Below are positions 10,993 through 22,797 of a DNA stretch of 64,000 nucleotides, in pieces (the stretch's first letter is position 1; every line of letters begins with the position of its first letter). The notes beneath the pieces were generated by a model that did no database searches, was not told where the DNA came from, and saw only the letters and a program-made list of their open reading frames with translations. This DNA comes from Nilaparvata lugens. Lineage: Eukaryota > Arthropoda > Insecta > Hemiptera > Delphacidae. The position numbers and the translations under genes are program-made. The DNA lies in NCBI RefSeq assembly GCF_014356525.2, contig NC_052506.1:10397900-10461899 (forward strand), written 5' to 3'.

Positions 10993-11838
10993 CGAAAATT
11001 TCCGGAAAATAATGTAAGTTTCTAAGTGGTTTTCACCTATCTGTATCGTGTTTCCTGTTCAAATTAGTATTATAAAACTGTGCATATAAATCCATATGAA
11101 ACATAAATGAAGATTAATACATACATATGTATATATTTTATGTATTTTTGCTATCAAAATAATTTAAATAGGACTTGACGTGACTAAATTATCGACATAT
11201 CCAAATACCCCTTCCGTGGTTGGTAAATTGGACAAATAATGATAATTGAAGCATCATAGAGTATTGGGAATCAGATAGATGTCAATAAAACAAATCAGGA
11301 AAAGCCTCGGAATAGTGAACAAATCGAATCGTTCGGAACGAAGGAAGTGATAGTGTTATAGACTACAGAGACAATATTCAGGAAACAATAAATACACAGT
11401 AGAAGAGAGAGAGACAGGCTCCAGATAGTTTGGCGGAGATAGGATATATATTGTCGAATTGAATAACTGACTCGATTCATGGGAGCAGCTGGGACGTGAT
11501 GGAGAAAATGGAAGGAAATATAGGGAAAGAGTGAGAGAGTGGATTGCGTTGGTTGGTAATAGAGTGGGATAGAGGTAGAGATTCGCTGACGTGACTGCAG
11601 ATGGATGATGATGACGGAGACAAGTTCCAACGGGAAGTTTGGCCGAGGCAGCACATGAACGCACACCCGCACTGGTACCGATCGAGTAATATGTCATAAC
11701 TCGAATATTTGTCAGTCTTATTCAACATTCGACGAGAAATAAGTTTCAGCGAAGCACGAAACGCATAACTTCAAATTGAGCACGAAAAACCAGTCAACAG
11801 CTGATGGAAACACAAGGCAACAGCATTGCCGACAAACG
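10864..11838. other. Complex segment, duplicated downstream
   Basis: It contains AT-rich DNA to about 11280, then a more complex block (11290-11780) with minus-strand frames of 83-125 codons that overlap in three frames and are rich in Ser/Leu/His. Overlap in several frames and low complexity argue against coding. The block is repeated at 13100-13590. Confidence 0.5.
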
Positions 11839-11899
11839 ATAAAAAATTGAGCCTGATTCTGTTTGGCCAATGAGGACGCTGGAAAATGGTTTATGAGTA

Positions 11900-12674
11900 C
11901 AACTGTTTTACATAAGTATTACCGGCATAACTGTTATAAAAGTAGGACTGTTACAAAATCCATGCCGATCTGTTCGTTTTTAATCATTGACTTTTAATAT
12001 ATAGCCCAGTCAACGAAGTGTTATAGAGGGAAAAGATTGGACGACAATTTTTGACCCCGCAGTTCTGTTTAGGTAAGTGAGGAGGTAAACATATCGAAAG
12101 TCCCCACCCCTAACCAATGTGCTAAAGGGATGCGGGTGGTTTAAAAGTTGCATTTTTCAATGTTTTGCTTACACGCTCATATCTTGAGAAACGTTCAACC
12201 GACATGGCTAACTATTCAGAAATGAAGCATGATAAATTCTCTACAATATTTGTTCTGTGGTGATTTGTGATATCTCCAACAGTTTTCGAGATATACGCTC
12301 TTAAATGTATATAATTGTTAAAATAACAGCTTTTAATCCTATTTTTTGATGTTTCAGGGCCTAGAACTCTCCAACAACGCATCATAAAAATGAATGCTCA
12401 CCGTAGATTTGTAGAGCTTTGTTTTCTCTTCAATTTGATGTATTATTTCACTACTTATTGTTTTCTTATACAACTTGTGAGTGCCGATATGTACTAAGGA
12501 TTAAAGAAATCGTTTACTCTATAGTAAGCCTTTGCAGCAAGAAAGCTGTAGAATAATAGGGATGGGGACTTTTGATATGTTCACCCCCTAACTGGTCCCA
12601 ACAAAGCTGCAGAGTCAAAAATTGTGTTCAAAATATTCTCTCCAAATTCCTTTGTCAATTGGTCTATTTTTGCA
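11900..12674. mobile_element. Chimeric foldback element E3
   Basis: The left end is caactgttttacata with gcccagtcaacgaag as in E1. The right end carries ccccctaactggtcccaac and the captured LINE-like arm as in E2. Diagnostic bases switch from E1-like (ttaaatgtatataattg) to E2-like (gtgccgatatg, aggattaaag) between about 12310 and 12490. Because its arms do not match, it is no longer a true inverted repeat. Confidence 0.75.
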
Positions 12675-12803
12675 AAGCAGCAAGAAAGTCTTTTTGAATA
12701 AGCTGACGCTCATTGACTTGGACTTCAACTCGGCAGGCAATTTATTGTATAATTTAGCACCAATGTAAGAAGGAAATAAATTGACAAAGGTTGGCCCATC
12801 CAC
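12615..12803 (-). pseudogene. LINE-type C-terminal fragment (copy 2)
   Basis: Identical at the protein level to the fragment at 10804-10992, 1811 bp upstream, as part of the tandem duplication. Confidence 0.55.
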
Positions 12804-13650
12804 CGAAAATTTCCGGTAAATAATGTAAGTTTCTAAGTGTTTTTCACCTATCTACATCGTGTTTCCTGTTCAAATTAGTATTATAAAACTGTGCATATAA
12901 ATCCATATGTAACATAAATACAGATTTATACATAAATATGCATATATTTTATGTATTTTTGCTATCAAAATAATTTAAATAGGACTTGACGTGACTAAAA
13001 TATCGACATATCCAAATACCGCTTCCGTGGTTGGTAAATTGGACAAATAATGATAATTGAAGCATCATAGACTATTGGGAATAAGATAGATGTCAATAAA
13101 ACAAATCAGGAAAAGCCTCGGAATAGTGAACAAATCGAATCGTTCGGAACGAAGGAAGTGATAGTGTTATAGACTACAGAGACAATATTCAGGAAACAAT
13201 AAATACACAGTAGAAGAGAGAGAGAGACAGGCTCCAGATAGTTTGGCGGAGATAGGATATATATTGTCGAATTGAATAACTGACTCGATTCATGGGAGCA
13301 GCTGGGACGTGATGGAGAAAATGGAAGGAAATATAGGGAAAGAGTGAGAGAGTGGATTGCGTTGGTTGGTAATAGAGTGGGATAGAGGTAGAGATTCGCT
13401 GACGTGACTGCAGATGGATGATGATGACGGAGGCAAGTTCCAACGGGAAGTTTGGCCGAGGCAGCACATGAACGCACACCCGCACTGGTACCGATCGAGT
13501 AATATGTCATAACTCGAATATTTGTCAGTCTTATTCAACATTCGACGAGAAATAAGTTTCAGCGAAGCACGAAACGCATAACTTCAAATTGAGCACGAAA
13601 AACCAGTCAACAGCTGATGGAAACACAAGGCAACAGCATTGCCGACAAAC

Positions 13651-14095
13651 GATGGATGCCAGCCGAATGCGAATCGCAACGGTATGCGCAATCATTACAG
13701 TGAATAATCGAAAGCATCATAACACTGAATACGACCAGGGTGCACCCTGTTTCCATGAATATCAAAGTGAGGGCCTCATACTAGTTAAGTGGTAGTTATT
13801 CAAATTTTAACATAAAGAATGTCTTGGAATTGAATTAGAATTCACTTTTTGTGTGGCTGATGAAGCTGAAAAATAAGTTGGTGTAGTTGAGAATTCTTGA
13901 AAGTAAAATATAACTTATCTTTTAAAAATGCTACTTGTTTATGAATTGTTTTATTGATCTTCATGGAATAAGAATTCAATTCTGAATTGAAATTGAATTT
14001 TGAATTTAAATTGATGGGATTAGATTAGAAAAGAGTTCGTATAAGGGTTCGTAAGAGAGTACGTATTCATGTACGCACAGATCTAACTGTTTACT
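13651..14095. other. Unique AT-rich spacer
   Basis: Nothing recognised. A run of gaattg-type words lies at 13960-14010. Confidence 0.4.
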
Positions 14096-14231
14096 TGGGC
14101 CCATATTATGCAGATACTCGGTTTAAACGGTGAAATGTCAGCTGTTCGTTTGAAACAAATTATGATAAATGCAACCATATCTACAAGTAAACGTGGTTTA
14201 GCTTTAAACGATATGTTAGCATATGACCCTT
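14096..14231. mobile_element. Small MITE-like inverted repeat
   Basis: The left end gggcccatattatgc and the right end agcatatgaccct are approximate reverse complements. Inner cggtttaaac and gctttaaacg words are also inverted. About 135 bp, non-coding, directly abutting another palindromic MITE. Confidence 0.5.
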
Positions 14232-14387
14232 AGGGCCATTTGCACAGTGCCAGTTTAAACTAAATTTCATCTTAAACTGGATTAAATCTATATCAAGTGT
14301 CATTTGTTATAATGACAACAGTTGATTTGTTTAAGCCAACAGCTGATTGAATTCAGTTTAAGATTTAACTGTGCAAACGGCTCTTAG
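14232..14387. mobile_element. Palindromic MITE (ggGCC..TTGCACA type)
   Basis: It begins agggccatttgcacagt and ends actgtgcaaacggctct, with inner agtttaaact and cagtttaag words in inverted array. It resembles the other GCACAA-ended palindromes at 28999, 44035 and 45465. It has no coding capacity. Confidence 0.6.
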
Positions 14388-15020
14388 TCTATTATGTGAG
14401 ATATAACATATTCTGGTTTCTTTTGGCTATAGTCAATGTATACCTGTATTCTAGGTACCTTGGGCTACATTTACGCGATGAATGGAACTTGAACTAAGCT
14501 TGAACTGGGAAGAATGGACAATCAAAGCTTGCAAAAAATGGCGGAAAAGAATAAATGTGTATGCAGAGACACCCTAGATTATTGCTACTTCTTTCTCGTA
14601 ATTTCAATGGTTAATTTCTTCCACTAAAGAAGGGTTCGAACAGAATTCGTAGTTCCATCAACCAAAACATAATATCATTGTGAGACTTATAGAGGAGTTG
14701 TGAATTTTTGTTGCATATACATTTTTGAATAGTGTACTTAAGTGGTAGAGTATTATAAGAAACTAATAGACTCTGATACAATGTGCAATATTGAAAAAAT
14801 CGAGTACATTAAACTTGATTGATTTTAGATCTCTTCAACATTAAAGATTCAATATAATCTGGAAAGTAAATTAGAATGAAACACCGGAACCCACTTGACT
14901 CTTGTTGAGAGGTAGTAACTTATTTCTGATACTGCAGCAAACACAATAATTGTTTGAGGTGGAATAATGAATGAAGATCTGAGGGGATGCTTTCATACGA
15001 AAAAAGCGAATTACTGAAAC
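14388..15020. other. Unique AT-rich spacer
   Basis: No gene recognised. One aaaatggcgga word (about 14535) is notable because the same word marks several transposon families in this window. Confidence 0.4.
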
Positions 15021-15440
15021 GCATAAGATTAGGATCAGGTTTATTAACAGAGTCCGTGCATTTGCATAGCCCGAGGCGGACGAGTTATAATGAACTAACC
15101 CCTCCCCGGCCGCCGGACCCTGACAGGGTCATTACCTCCCTGTTTTGGTGCGCCACGGTCAGGTTGTGGGGCCTGTTACACGTTCAGGCCAAGCGGAAGC
15201 ATTTTGTCTTGTGCTGAGGCAAGGAGCGACGTTGTATTCGACCCGCACCGCTATAGCTTCGCGTGTTATTATCAACTATTTTCGTATTCCTGCAAATAAA
15301 CTGAAATGAATTCTGACGTTTTTTCATCAGACGGTTCGTGGTGAGAGGGGTGGAGAAGAGATTCGCTGTCGAGCTACTTGGCCGGTCTGTCAGTTGTTTG
15401 ACAATTCGTTTCTCCAACATGCCGCATTAATTTCCAATCC
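15021..15440. other. GC-richer complex island, candidate regulatory DNA
   Basis: The block is clearly more GC-rich and complex than its flanks, and is present once in the window. It includes gtgcatttgcatagcccgag (an octamer-like ATTTGCAT) and a purine/pyrimidine-balanced GC core. Open frames on both strands (78 and 76 codons) overlap and have no domain. I read it as possible conserved non-coding or 5' regulatory DNA; this is inference only. Confidence 0.3.
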
Positions 15441-16518
15441 TTTCCGCGCTTGCCTTTTCCGTGATGAAGACAGCATTGTGTAAGCTTGCTTAGACGACTT
15501 CTTTACCTAGATACATGAGTCGGCATTATTAGGTTATATGCAAAACGATCTATTTTTTGGTTTCAGATTCAATTATAAAGCTTCTACATTTATTCATTCA
15601 AGTCGGTCACCGAAAGCATAATAATAAATTATTTCTTTTTAACACTGAAAACCCCCAATGCAATTCTTTAAACCAAGCCCCTATTTAAAATTTTACATTT
15701 ATTTTCGCTCAAAACCTTTCCGCTCCTCATTACTCTCTACTCACTATTCTCTGAAGAGATAAGATCTATAAACCTACAACACTGGGGATACGAGATCATT
15801 CAAATTGAAGAAAATATTTTGGTAAGAGAATGTTTTTAATTCTCTTATAATAAATTGCCAGAATCTGCCCTCATCCAACATATTTATTTGATTTGTGTAT
15901 TATGAAATGTAAATAAATAAACATCCTTTGAGAGACAGATGTAGGATATAATTTCTTTTCAAATAGATTCATGTAGTAGTTGAATAAAAAATTGAAAATG
16001 ATTTGCTAAGAATTCCAAGGTTATCAATTCACGCAAGGCAAGCTTTCTTAGTTTATCACAAGCATAATTTTGAAAATAAACCAGTATGTGTTATGCTGGG
16101 TGGAATCAAACAAAATAACTATTGAAGAAAAATATTTTTTGGATACTATTTGATCCGGTATCAGCTATTTTGTAAGCACTATATTGCTATGTTGAGTACA
16201 AACATAAGAACAATTCAACGTATCGAATACTAAAATAGTGAAGTAGAACAAATTACGTTCATTTATGTAATTTTTACATGATATGCTCCTGAACTTTTAG
16301 TTACTGCTTCTGCAAATACAAATTACAAAGACTTCATATATAGCACTGAACTTGACATAATGGAATACTCGTAAGAACACGTATTTTCAATTTACTAGTA
16401 TTTTCCATTTTTGTACTGTGACTTTATAACAATGAACTTTCTAATATGCATGAAAAGTAGTAAGAATTCAACTCCGAATATAACTAAATTCTAAGACCAT
16501 TTGAAGAGGATTAAGTGC
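15441..16518. other. AT-rich stretch, nothing recognised
   Basis: No ORF above 60 codons, no repeat pair and no RNA gene seen. Confidence 0.5.
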
Positions 16519-17803
16519 TATCCTATTATATCAAGCGAGCGATTTCTGTATATCTGTTTATATTTTTAAATCTGGTTATTTTTATATTTTTAAAATCTGG
16601 TCGTTGTTGTCGTCGTCTTCCTACAAGGATTAGGCAATTTGCCTGTTCCGACTTCAAACTCACCAACACATCCATCTTTTACGGGGTCTGCCCACACTTC
16701 TCCTTCCAACCGGGTTATACAACATGACTGCCCTGGGAATCCTGTCGCTCTCCATCCTTTCAAATGATCTTTCCAGTTTTGTCGATTTTCTTCAATCTTC
16801 TGCCATATGGAGATTATGTTGAGCTCGCTTCTTATATCGACATTATGAAGCCTATCTTCCCTTGTGCACCCTTCTACTGCTCTTAAAAACCTCATTTCGG
16901 CAGCCTGTAACCTACTCCATTCTTTTTTCTTAGGTATCCAAGATTCAGAGCCATATAAGAGCTTTGGAATAGCCATAACCTTATAGAATTTCTTATAAAA
17001 TAAGTACTAATCATAACTTATAGTACTAATAGTTATAATCATAACTTATAAAATCTGGTTATTTTTATATTTCTATATCTGGTTATTTTCATTTTTTTAT
17101 ATCTGGTTATTTATGTTCAACGGATCTCGAAAACGGCTCTAACGATTTTCACGAAATTTGGAACATAGGTTTATGATATAAAAATTCGATTGCACTAGGT
17201 CTCATCCCTGAAAAATCTCGCTGAAGGACATGAAAAGGATAACAATTATTCATCCTTGGAAAAACAGATGATAATTTCGTCGTCTGTCGATAACAGAAGA
17301 TGTGAGTGCCTGTGTGGGAGAGAGACAGAATTATTTCCAGCTGTGTAGTCAATCAGCGAGAAATTTCATCTAGCTAGACAATTTAATCGACTTGATCAAC
17401 ATAATCTGATTTTTTGACATGACATGATAATCCTCCTGAACTGGAGTATATCATAATTTATTTTTAAAGTTGATCATTATTTGACAATTTTAAGTGATAA
17501 GTGAGATACGGTAAGCTAATTGATTACACAGCTGATCTCCCACACAGGCACACGCATCTTCTGTTATCGACAGACGACGAAATTATCATCTGTTTTTCCA
17601 ATGATGAATTATTTTTTTCATGTCCTTCAGCGAGTTTTCCTAGGGATGAGACCTAGTCAAATCGAATTTTTATATCATAGACCTACTATGTTCCAAATTT
17701 CGTGAAAATCGTTAAAGCCGTTTTCGAGATCCGTTGAACATAAATAACCAGATATAAAAATATGAACAGAATAAAGGAATTGCTCGCTTAATATAACAGG
17801 ATA
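16519..17803. mobile_element. Family G foldback element with nested LINE
   Basis: The ends are tatcctattatatcaagcg and its near reverse complement (cgcttaatataacaggata). Long inverted arms carry ctggttatttatgttcaacg, ggatctcgaaaacggctct and cacgaaatttgg (17100-17370 on the left, 17520-17760 inverted on the right). The left arm is interrupted by a LINE fragment (16590-16985). Partial copies of the family lie at 43706, 44977 and 63740. Confidence 0.75.
16590..16985 (-). pseudogene. LINE polyprotein C-terminal fragment
   Basis: The minus-strand frame (16976 to 16593) contains PKLLYGSESW, QAAEMRFLRAVEG and DIRSELNI. This is the conserved stretch downstream of the reverse transcriptase in many arthropod LINE proteins. 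It ends in a low-complexity (gac/aac)n tail read on the minus strand, typical of a LINE 3' end. It is 5'-truncated, with no RT catalytic motif left. Confidence 0.85.
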
Positions 17804-18110
17804 AAATCAGACTAGATCGAATCATTTGGATGTCAGAGAGTCAGTACTCATACACAGTAATTTCCACGGTATCAAATTCAGAAAATATCAGCATGGTCGA
17901 TCGTCAGCAACCATTCCATGATGATAAGTAGACAAAAACACGACTTTTTCCCAACCGGGCCCAATATTTTGAAAAACAAGTACCAAGGCATGACAGCAAC
18001 GGGATGTTAAATCGGCACTTGCTGGAAAAATATAATAGGCGGGGGGCCGATGACGATGAAAATAAAACGACGATAGCCGTAAGCGCTCTCACGAAAGAGG
18101 ATATCTAGAT
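17804..18110. other. Spacer
   Basis: No gene or repeat recognised. Confidence 0.35.
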
Positions 18111-18640
18111 GTTGTAGTATTTCAAAAGAGAGCGTAATGAGTGCCAATGGGAGAGGGGGGAAAGGGAGGGGTTGAGAATGAGTTGTGTTCGCAGGAAGCT
18201 AGAGTTGGTGGTGGTTGCAGGTGGCAAGGTGTAGCGACTGCAAGAGGAAACCTGCCGTAAAGATGTCAGTCGAAGGCAGATTCTCAAAAAAGTCGGTAAT
18301 AAGAGCACGCTAACCGACGTGGCCCATCACCCAGTTACTTAACGCCCTTGGGGCACGCACGCCAACCCCGTGAAAGAGAGAGAGACACACACACACAGAC
18401 AAATAGTGTAAGAGAGGGTAGCTGCAATCGACCGCCACCAAGATTGGCTTACGAATTAAAACGCTCCAGATAGATCGCTACCGAAAGACATACAGTTTAC
18501 CATGCAGCGCGCGACCCACAAATGATAAATCACGATTTCTCCTCGCAAAAAAACCCTTTGACGAGCAACGAGCTCCACGCGAACAAAGAAAGTAACGACC
18601 AACAAGCAAACCTTGAACGAGCACGCTGCACGACGATTTA
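18111..18640. other. Complex unique island, candidate regulatory DNA
   Basis: Higher-complexity sequence with a G-rich stretch (18150-18180), a run of gtggcccatcacccagttac-type words around 18330, a short CA run and aatgataaatcacgatttc near 18522. No frame looks coding. Possible conserved non-coding DNA, inferred from composition only. Confidence 0.25.
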
Positions 18641-18820
18641 TTGAAAACTACCACAATAGATACAACATTTTACGATGTGTCGAACCGTGAAAGCCAATTG
18701 ATAGAATGCATCTACAATGTACACGGAATCCCCAACCATTGCATTCATTTCGTATTCAAATCTGCTGTTGTATGTAGCGGTTTCTTTCAGGGCTGTTATG
18801 ATTCTCAGACTTTATTATAC

Positions 18821-19072
18821 CCGATTTTTCTATTTTTAAAATGTGTCTAATATTCTGAAAGGTGAGAAGGTGAGAAATCGGTATCATTCAATAAAATAAG
18901 GTTTCATAAATTTTTCTTCCATTTAAATGGAAATCATCATTCGTACCTGATTTTCTATTTTTAAAATGAGTCTAATATTCTGAAATACTTTGAAGGTGAG
19001 AAATCAGTATTATTCAATGGAATGAGGTTACATGAGTTTGATTTCCATTTCAATGGAAATCATAATTTGATT
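18821..19072 (+). repeat. 126-bp tandem duplication
   Basis: Two adjacent diverged copies (18821-18946 and 18947-19072) share ctatttttaaaatg, gtctaatattctgaaa, ggtgagaaatc and tccattt-aatggaaatcat. Confidence 0.75.
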
Positions 19073-19095
19073 ATTATAATTACGTAGAATTTTTA

Positions 19096-19274
19096 CTTTC
19101 CTTGCCCTATTACAATAGTTAAGGAAAGTATTGCTTTCCGAAAAAATTAAGGTACCCCAATTTCCAAATTTCTATACGTTTCAAGGTCCTCTGAGTCCAA
19201 AAAAGTGTTTTTTGGGTATTGGTCTGTGTGTGTGTGTGTGTGTGGTGTGTGTGTGTGTTGTGTGTGTGTGTGTG

Positions 19275-19315
<41 letters not shown>

Positions 19316-20473
19316 CGTCTGTGTACTCGATATCTCATCTCCCAAATAACGGAATGACTTGAAATTTGGAGCTTAAGGTCCTTACACTGTAAGGATCCGA
19401 CACGAACAATATTACGATCAAATGCAATTCAAGATGGCGGCTGAAATGGCAAAAATGTTGTCGAAAACAGGGGTTTTTCGCGATTTTCTCAAAAACGACT
19501 TCAACGATTTTGATCAAATTTGTACCTGAAATAGTCATTGACAAGCTCTATCAACTGCCACAAGTCCCATATCTGTGAAAATTTCAGGAGCTCCGCCCCA
19601 TCTATGCAAAGTTTGATTTCGGATTTCCAATTATTAGGCGTAGAATACAATTTGAACAAAAAATTTCAAGTGGAAAAGATTGAGCATGAAAATCTCTATA
19701 ATTAATGTTCAGTAACATTTTCACCTAAAATGAAAAAAGCTTGAAATTCGAGAACATGTAATTATTCAATTGCAAATTATTGGTAACAGTTGATTCTATT
19801 GAATCGTTCACTATGAAGAGATAGCAGAGCTCGTGTGTCTCCAGCGTTATTGTCCTGTCACCAGCTGGCTCAGATCTTTAAATAGTAGACTTGAGATGCG
19901 CGGGAACACTAGGGTCAGGTGATTTCTCATAACGGCAAGGAAAGGAGCAATTTTCATAACGGTAAGGAAAGTTGTGTGAGTGCGGCACACCAGATTTTTA
20001 AGATTTACATGACAATTAGATATATCAACTGCCACAAGTCCCATATCTGTAAAAATTTCAGGAGCTCCGCCCCATCTATGCAAAGTTTGATTTCGGATTT
20101 CCAATTATTAGGCGTAGAATACAATTTGAACAAAAAATTTCAAGTGGAAAAGATTGAGCATGAAAATCTCTATAATTAATGTTCAGTAACATTTTCACCT
20201 AAAATTGAAAAAAGCTTGAAATTCGAGAACATGTAATTATTCAATTGCAAATTGTTGGTAACTGTTGATTCTATTGAATCGTTCACTATGAAGAGATAGC
20301 AGAGCTCGTGTGTCTCCAGCGTTATTGTCCTGTCACCAGCTGGCTCAGATCTTTGAATAGTAGACTTGAGATGCGCGGGAACACTAGGGTCAGGTATCAT
20401 AACTCTCATAACGGCAAGGAAAGGAGCAATTTTCATAACGGTAAGGAAAGTTGTGTGAGTGCGGCACACCAGA
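19096..20473 (-). mobile_element. Family A repeat, full-length with internal duplication
   Basis: It begins ctttccttgccctatta and ends cacaccaga, and is flanked by ttttta on both sides (19090-19095 and after 20473), a plausible 6-bp target duplication. AAGATGGCGGC, a YY1-type word, is at 19431-19441. A TG microsatellite at about 19224-19310 has expanded relative to other copies. The last third is duplicated in tandem (see the next entry). No protein is encoded. Confidence 0.85.
19224..19310. repeat. (TG)n microsatellite within family A
   Basis: About 87 bp of tg repeats broken by three extra g or t bases. The corresponding position in the other family A copies has 17-30 bp. Confidence 0.9.
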
Positions 20474-20500
20474 TTTTTAAGATTTACATGACAATTAGAT
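19549..20500 (-). repeat. 475-bp tandem duplication inside family A
   Basis: The sequence starting tatcaactgccacaagtccc at 19549 is repeated from 20023, ending in both copies at cacaccagatttttaagatt and gacaattaga. The duplicated segment includes ~20 bp of flanking DNA, so it happened after insertion. The junction has short tat/ata homology. Confidence 0.85.
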
Positions 20501-21004
20501 AATATCACATGGATTGAATGATACCTTAATATGAGATTAATCACAAAACTTTAATGCATTGGTGCAAAACCATAAGTAAAGCCATTGAAAATTCACTTCA
20601 GTCCTTTTTTTTCTCAAAACGATGAAAAATAACTGGACGACAAATTCATTTCGAATATACGGGAATAAATAAACCTTTCAAGAGATGGAACTGTTTCAAT
20701 TTCTTCCATCTATATAATAAGAGAGAGTAGGGTTGAGTTTGTTCGCATCAAATCATGTCAACTTGTGGATTGCATACCGGAGAAATAGGAATGATTTAGA
20801 TCTCCAAATTTTGCACATAGATTCTAAAAATATCAATCTCGTGCACCTCGAAGCCAAAATTTCAATTTCCCTTCTAGATTTTTCAGAATTAATGTTCAAA
20901 TTTCATTCATGGGACATGAAATTTTATACAGCATAACCTAGATTCTTTATTAACCGAGGATGGTTATAGGCCTATTTTCAATTTTCCAATATTTCATTAC
21001 GTCA
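20501..21004. other. AT-rich spacer
   Basis: A 67-codon frame (20733-20936) is present, but with no recognisable motif. No repeat seen. Confidence 0.35.
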
Positions 21005-21455
21005 ATCAATCAATCAATAAATTTAATTTATTCAAGTAGTTGCATATAAAAGACAAGCTTCACAACATTGAATCGTCACAATCTATAATAAACACAGATA
21101 ATACAATAGTGCAAGGAGGAGACGTCAAAGAGAAAACACTGCCTCTGGGAGCACCCCCTGGAAGAAATCGATTTACTTCAGTTGACTTAAAGGAAATTTT
21201 TATTTTTTAATAATTCTATGATATGTAGTTTTCTTCCCGCAAGACATCCACACATTCATCCACTGTGTAAGGCGCTCTTTTTAACAGAGCTTCCTTATCC
21301 TTCCGGTCATCTTTGAAAAGTCGGAAAAATCTTTAAAATTATGGGGGAGTCTATTTATAATTTTTATTGCGCAATAGTGTTGGCCTTTCTCCAGGAGGGT
21401 TAGTCTATGTGCTGGGTAACCGAGGATTGAGCCACCACTCCTCGTATTGTAGGAA
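21005..21455 (-). pseudogene. LINE 3' end with coding remnant
   Basis: Reading the minus strand from 21455, the frame includes LLEKGQHYCA and INRLPHNFK, the pattern seen at the C-terminal end of non-LTR retrotransposon proteins. A stop follows, then a 3' UTR, ending in a (tgat)n tail, seen on the plus strand as tcaatcaatcaatcaat at 21003. It is strongly 5'-truncated. Confidence 0.65.
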
Positions 21456-21640
21456 TTTTTATTTATTTATTTATTCGTTGATATAATTACAAATCATATG
21501 AATATGATCGGGATAGAACAACAGGCATAGCCCAAAACTATTCTGTTCCCAAATTTTGATAAATAATGTAATGTCCGAAAAAATAGGTTATGTTCTTACT
21601 GAGGAAATTTAAAGTTCAAAGTTCTGTCCAAGAACTTATA
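21456..21640 (-). mobile_element. LINE 3'-end family F
   Basis: The tail (ataa)n appears on plus as tttatttatttatttattcg, followed by acaaatcatatgaatatgat, gggatagaacaacagg and attctgttcccaaattttga. The same sequence occurs at 48650 (behind a LINE coding fragment), 55218 and, inverted on itself, 51852-52104. Confidence 0.7.
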
Positions 21641-22040
21641 TAAGCTAGAAACTATAAAGCTATATAAAGCTATAAACTTTTATTATATAAGCTAGAAATT
21701 TTAAATTTAGAATGAATAAAATACCAAATTATAGTCAAATTTTGCACTTAATATCACCGCACTTTGAATAAATTAAGTTATTTCAGAAAATTTTGAAGCC
21801 AAAAATATACACACAACTTTCAACTAGGAATGATCAAGTAAACTCAAGTTTTCAGTTTGAACAGTTCAAAAAAGACCCTTGCGGAGCACGGGTTACCTGC
21901 TAGTAATCAATAAAACATAAGAGGGGGAGGGACTCCAAATCATTCAGAAGTGTTTAGTTCGCAAGAATATTCTAGCCAGGCAACATTATTACGGGCAAGG
22001 ATATCAAGATTGTAGTCAGAGTGCCGAACTTAATCAAGGG
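21641..22040. other. Spacer with small local repeats
   Basis: tataagctagaaa and aagctataaa words recur at 21640-21710. Nothing else recognised. Confidence 0.35.
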
Positions 22041-22660
22041 GATCTTCGATTAGAATGCGAAATAGTCTTGTCGAGAATGAAATGTGAAGGGCTCCTGAGA
22101 AGGGATGAGGAAGTGAGAGTGGGGGGAAGGTAAGGGGGAATGACTCGGACCGGTCAAGCAGCTGCCTAATGGATTTATATGTTTATTTGTCGTAGTCTGG
22201 CGAGGACGAGGTCCCTCTTCAAATGTCTCCATCCAGAGGCGGTAGCATCGCTCTTCTGCCCCCATCAGACACATTAGAGCCAAGGTATACAAACGGAGAT
22301 CTCTTCATTACGGCGCACTCCGCTGATTTATCAAACGCCAAATCCCCGCAGCTCTATTATCATTCATCCTGCATTCACCTCCTTCTGAAATCCATTCCAT
22401 TCTCTCTTCTCCGCAGAGCAAAAGGGATTTACTTCCTTATTCCTCTTTCCTCTCGGACACCATACTATCAATCACTCCTCCATCATCCACTCAACTCGGC
22501 TGCAGCGTTTGATTTACAAGCGGCCACTGACGAATGAATTGTAACAACCGGTGAGACGATGCATGAATCATGCAGGCGCACACACTTATTCTCAGCAGAT
22601 TCGTGTGGGCAGCCACTAAATAAACAAACATGTTGACATGTCGAATTTCCAACTTTCACG
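22041..22660. other. Complex unique island, candidate regulatory DNA
   Basis: A higher-GC, single-copy block with overlapping frames on both strands (80 minus, 104 plus, 65 minus) but no domain and no convincing splice structure. Listed as possible conserved non-coding DNA. Confidence 0.25.
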
Positions 22661-22797
22661 AAAGCTTGCTTTCGTATCACACATCAACTACAGTAACAAT
22701 CAACTGTAGTTTAGAAACTACAGTTACTGTAGTATACCCAAGTATAGAAGATATTTCTCACACAATTCTACCTCTAACACAACACCACAACAATAAG

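Larger units (their letters stand above)
8887..11838 (+). repeat. Large tandem duplication, unit 1 (2.95 kb)
   Basis: The unit runs from gataaaaaattgagcctg (8887) to gccgacaaac just before the same words at 11839. It contains foldback element E1 (8949-9817), a middle segment, E2 (10181-10863) and a downstream segment (10864-11838) which is repeated in unit 2. The junction shows microhomology (acaaa-gat). Confidence 0.85.
11839..13650 (+). repeat. Large tandem duplication, unit 2 with 1.14-kb deletion
   Basis: The same start and end as unit 1 but 1812 bp long. The missing 1140 bp equals the spacing between matching core positions of E1 and E2 (for example cgctcatatc at 9221 and 10360). The single foldback left here, E3 (11900-12674), has the E1 outer left arm and the E2 right arm. 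It therefore looks like the product of recombination between the two cores. Confidence 0.85.

Noticed and set aside
11295..13541. Minus-strand ORFs of 83-134 codons repeated in both tandem units
   Set aside because: Three overlapping frames in the same DNA, Ser/Leu/His-rich and of low complexity. Their repetition follows from the tandem duplication, not from selection.
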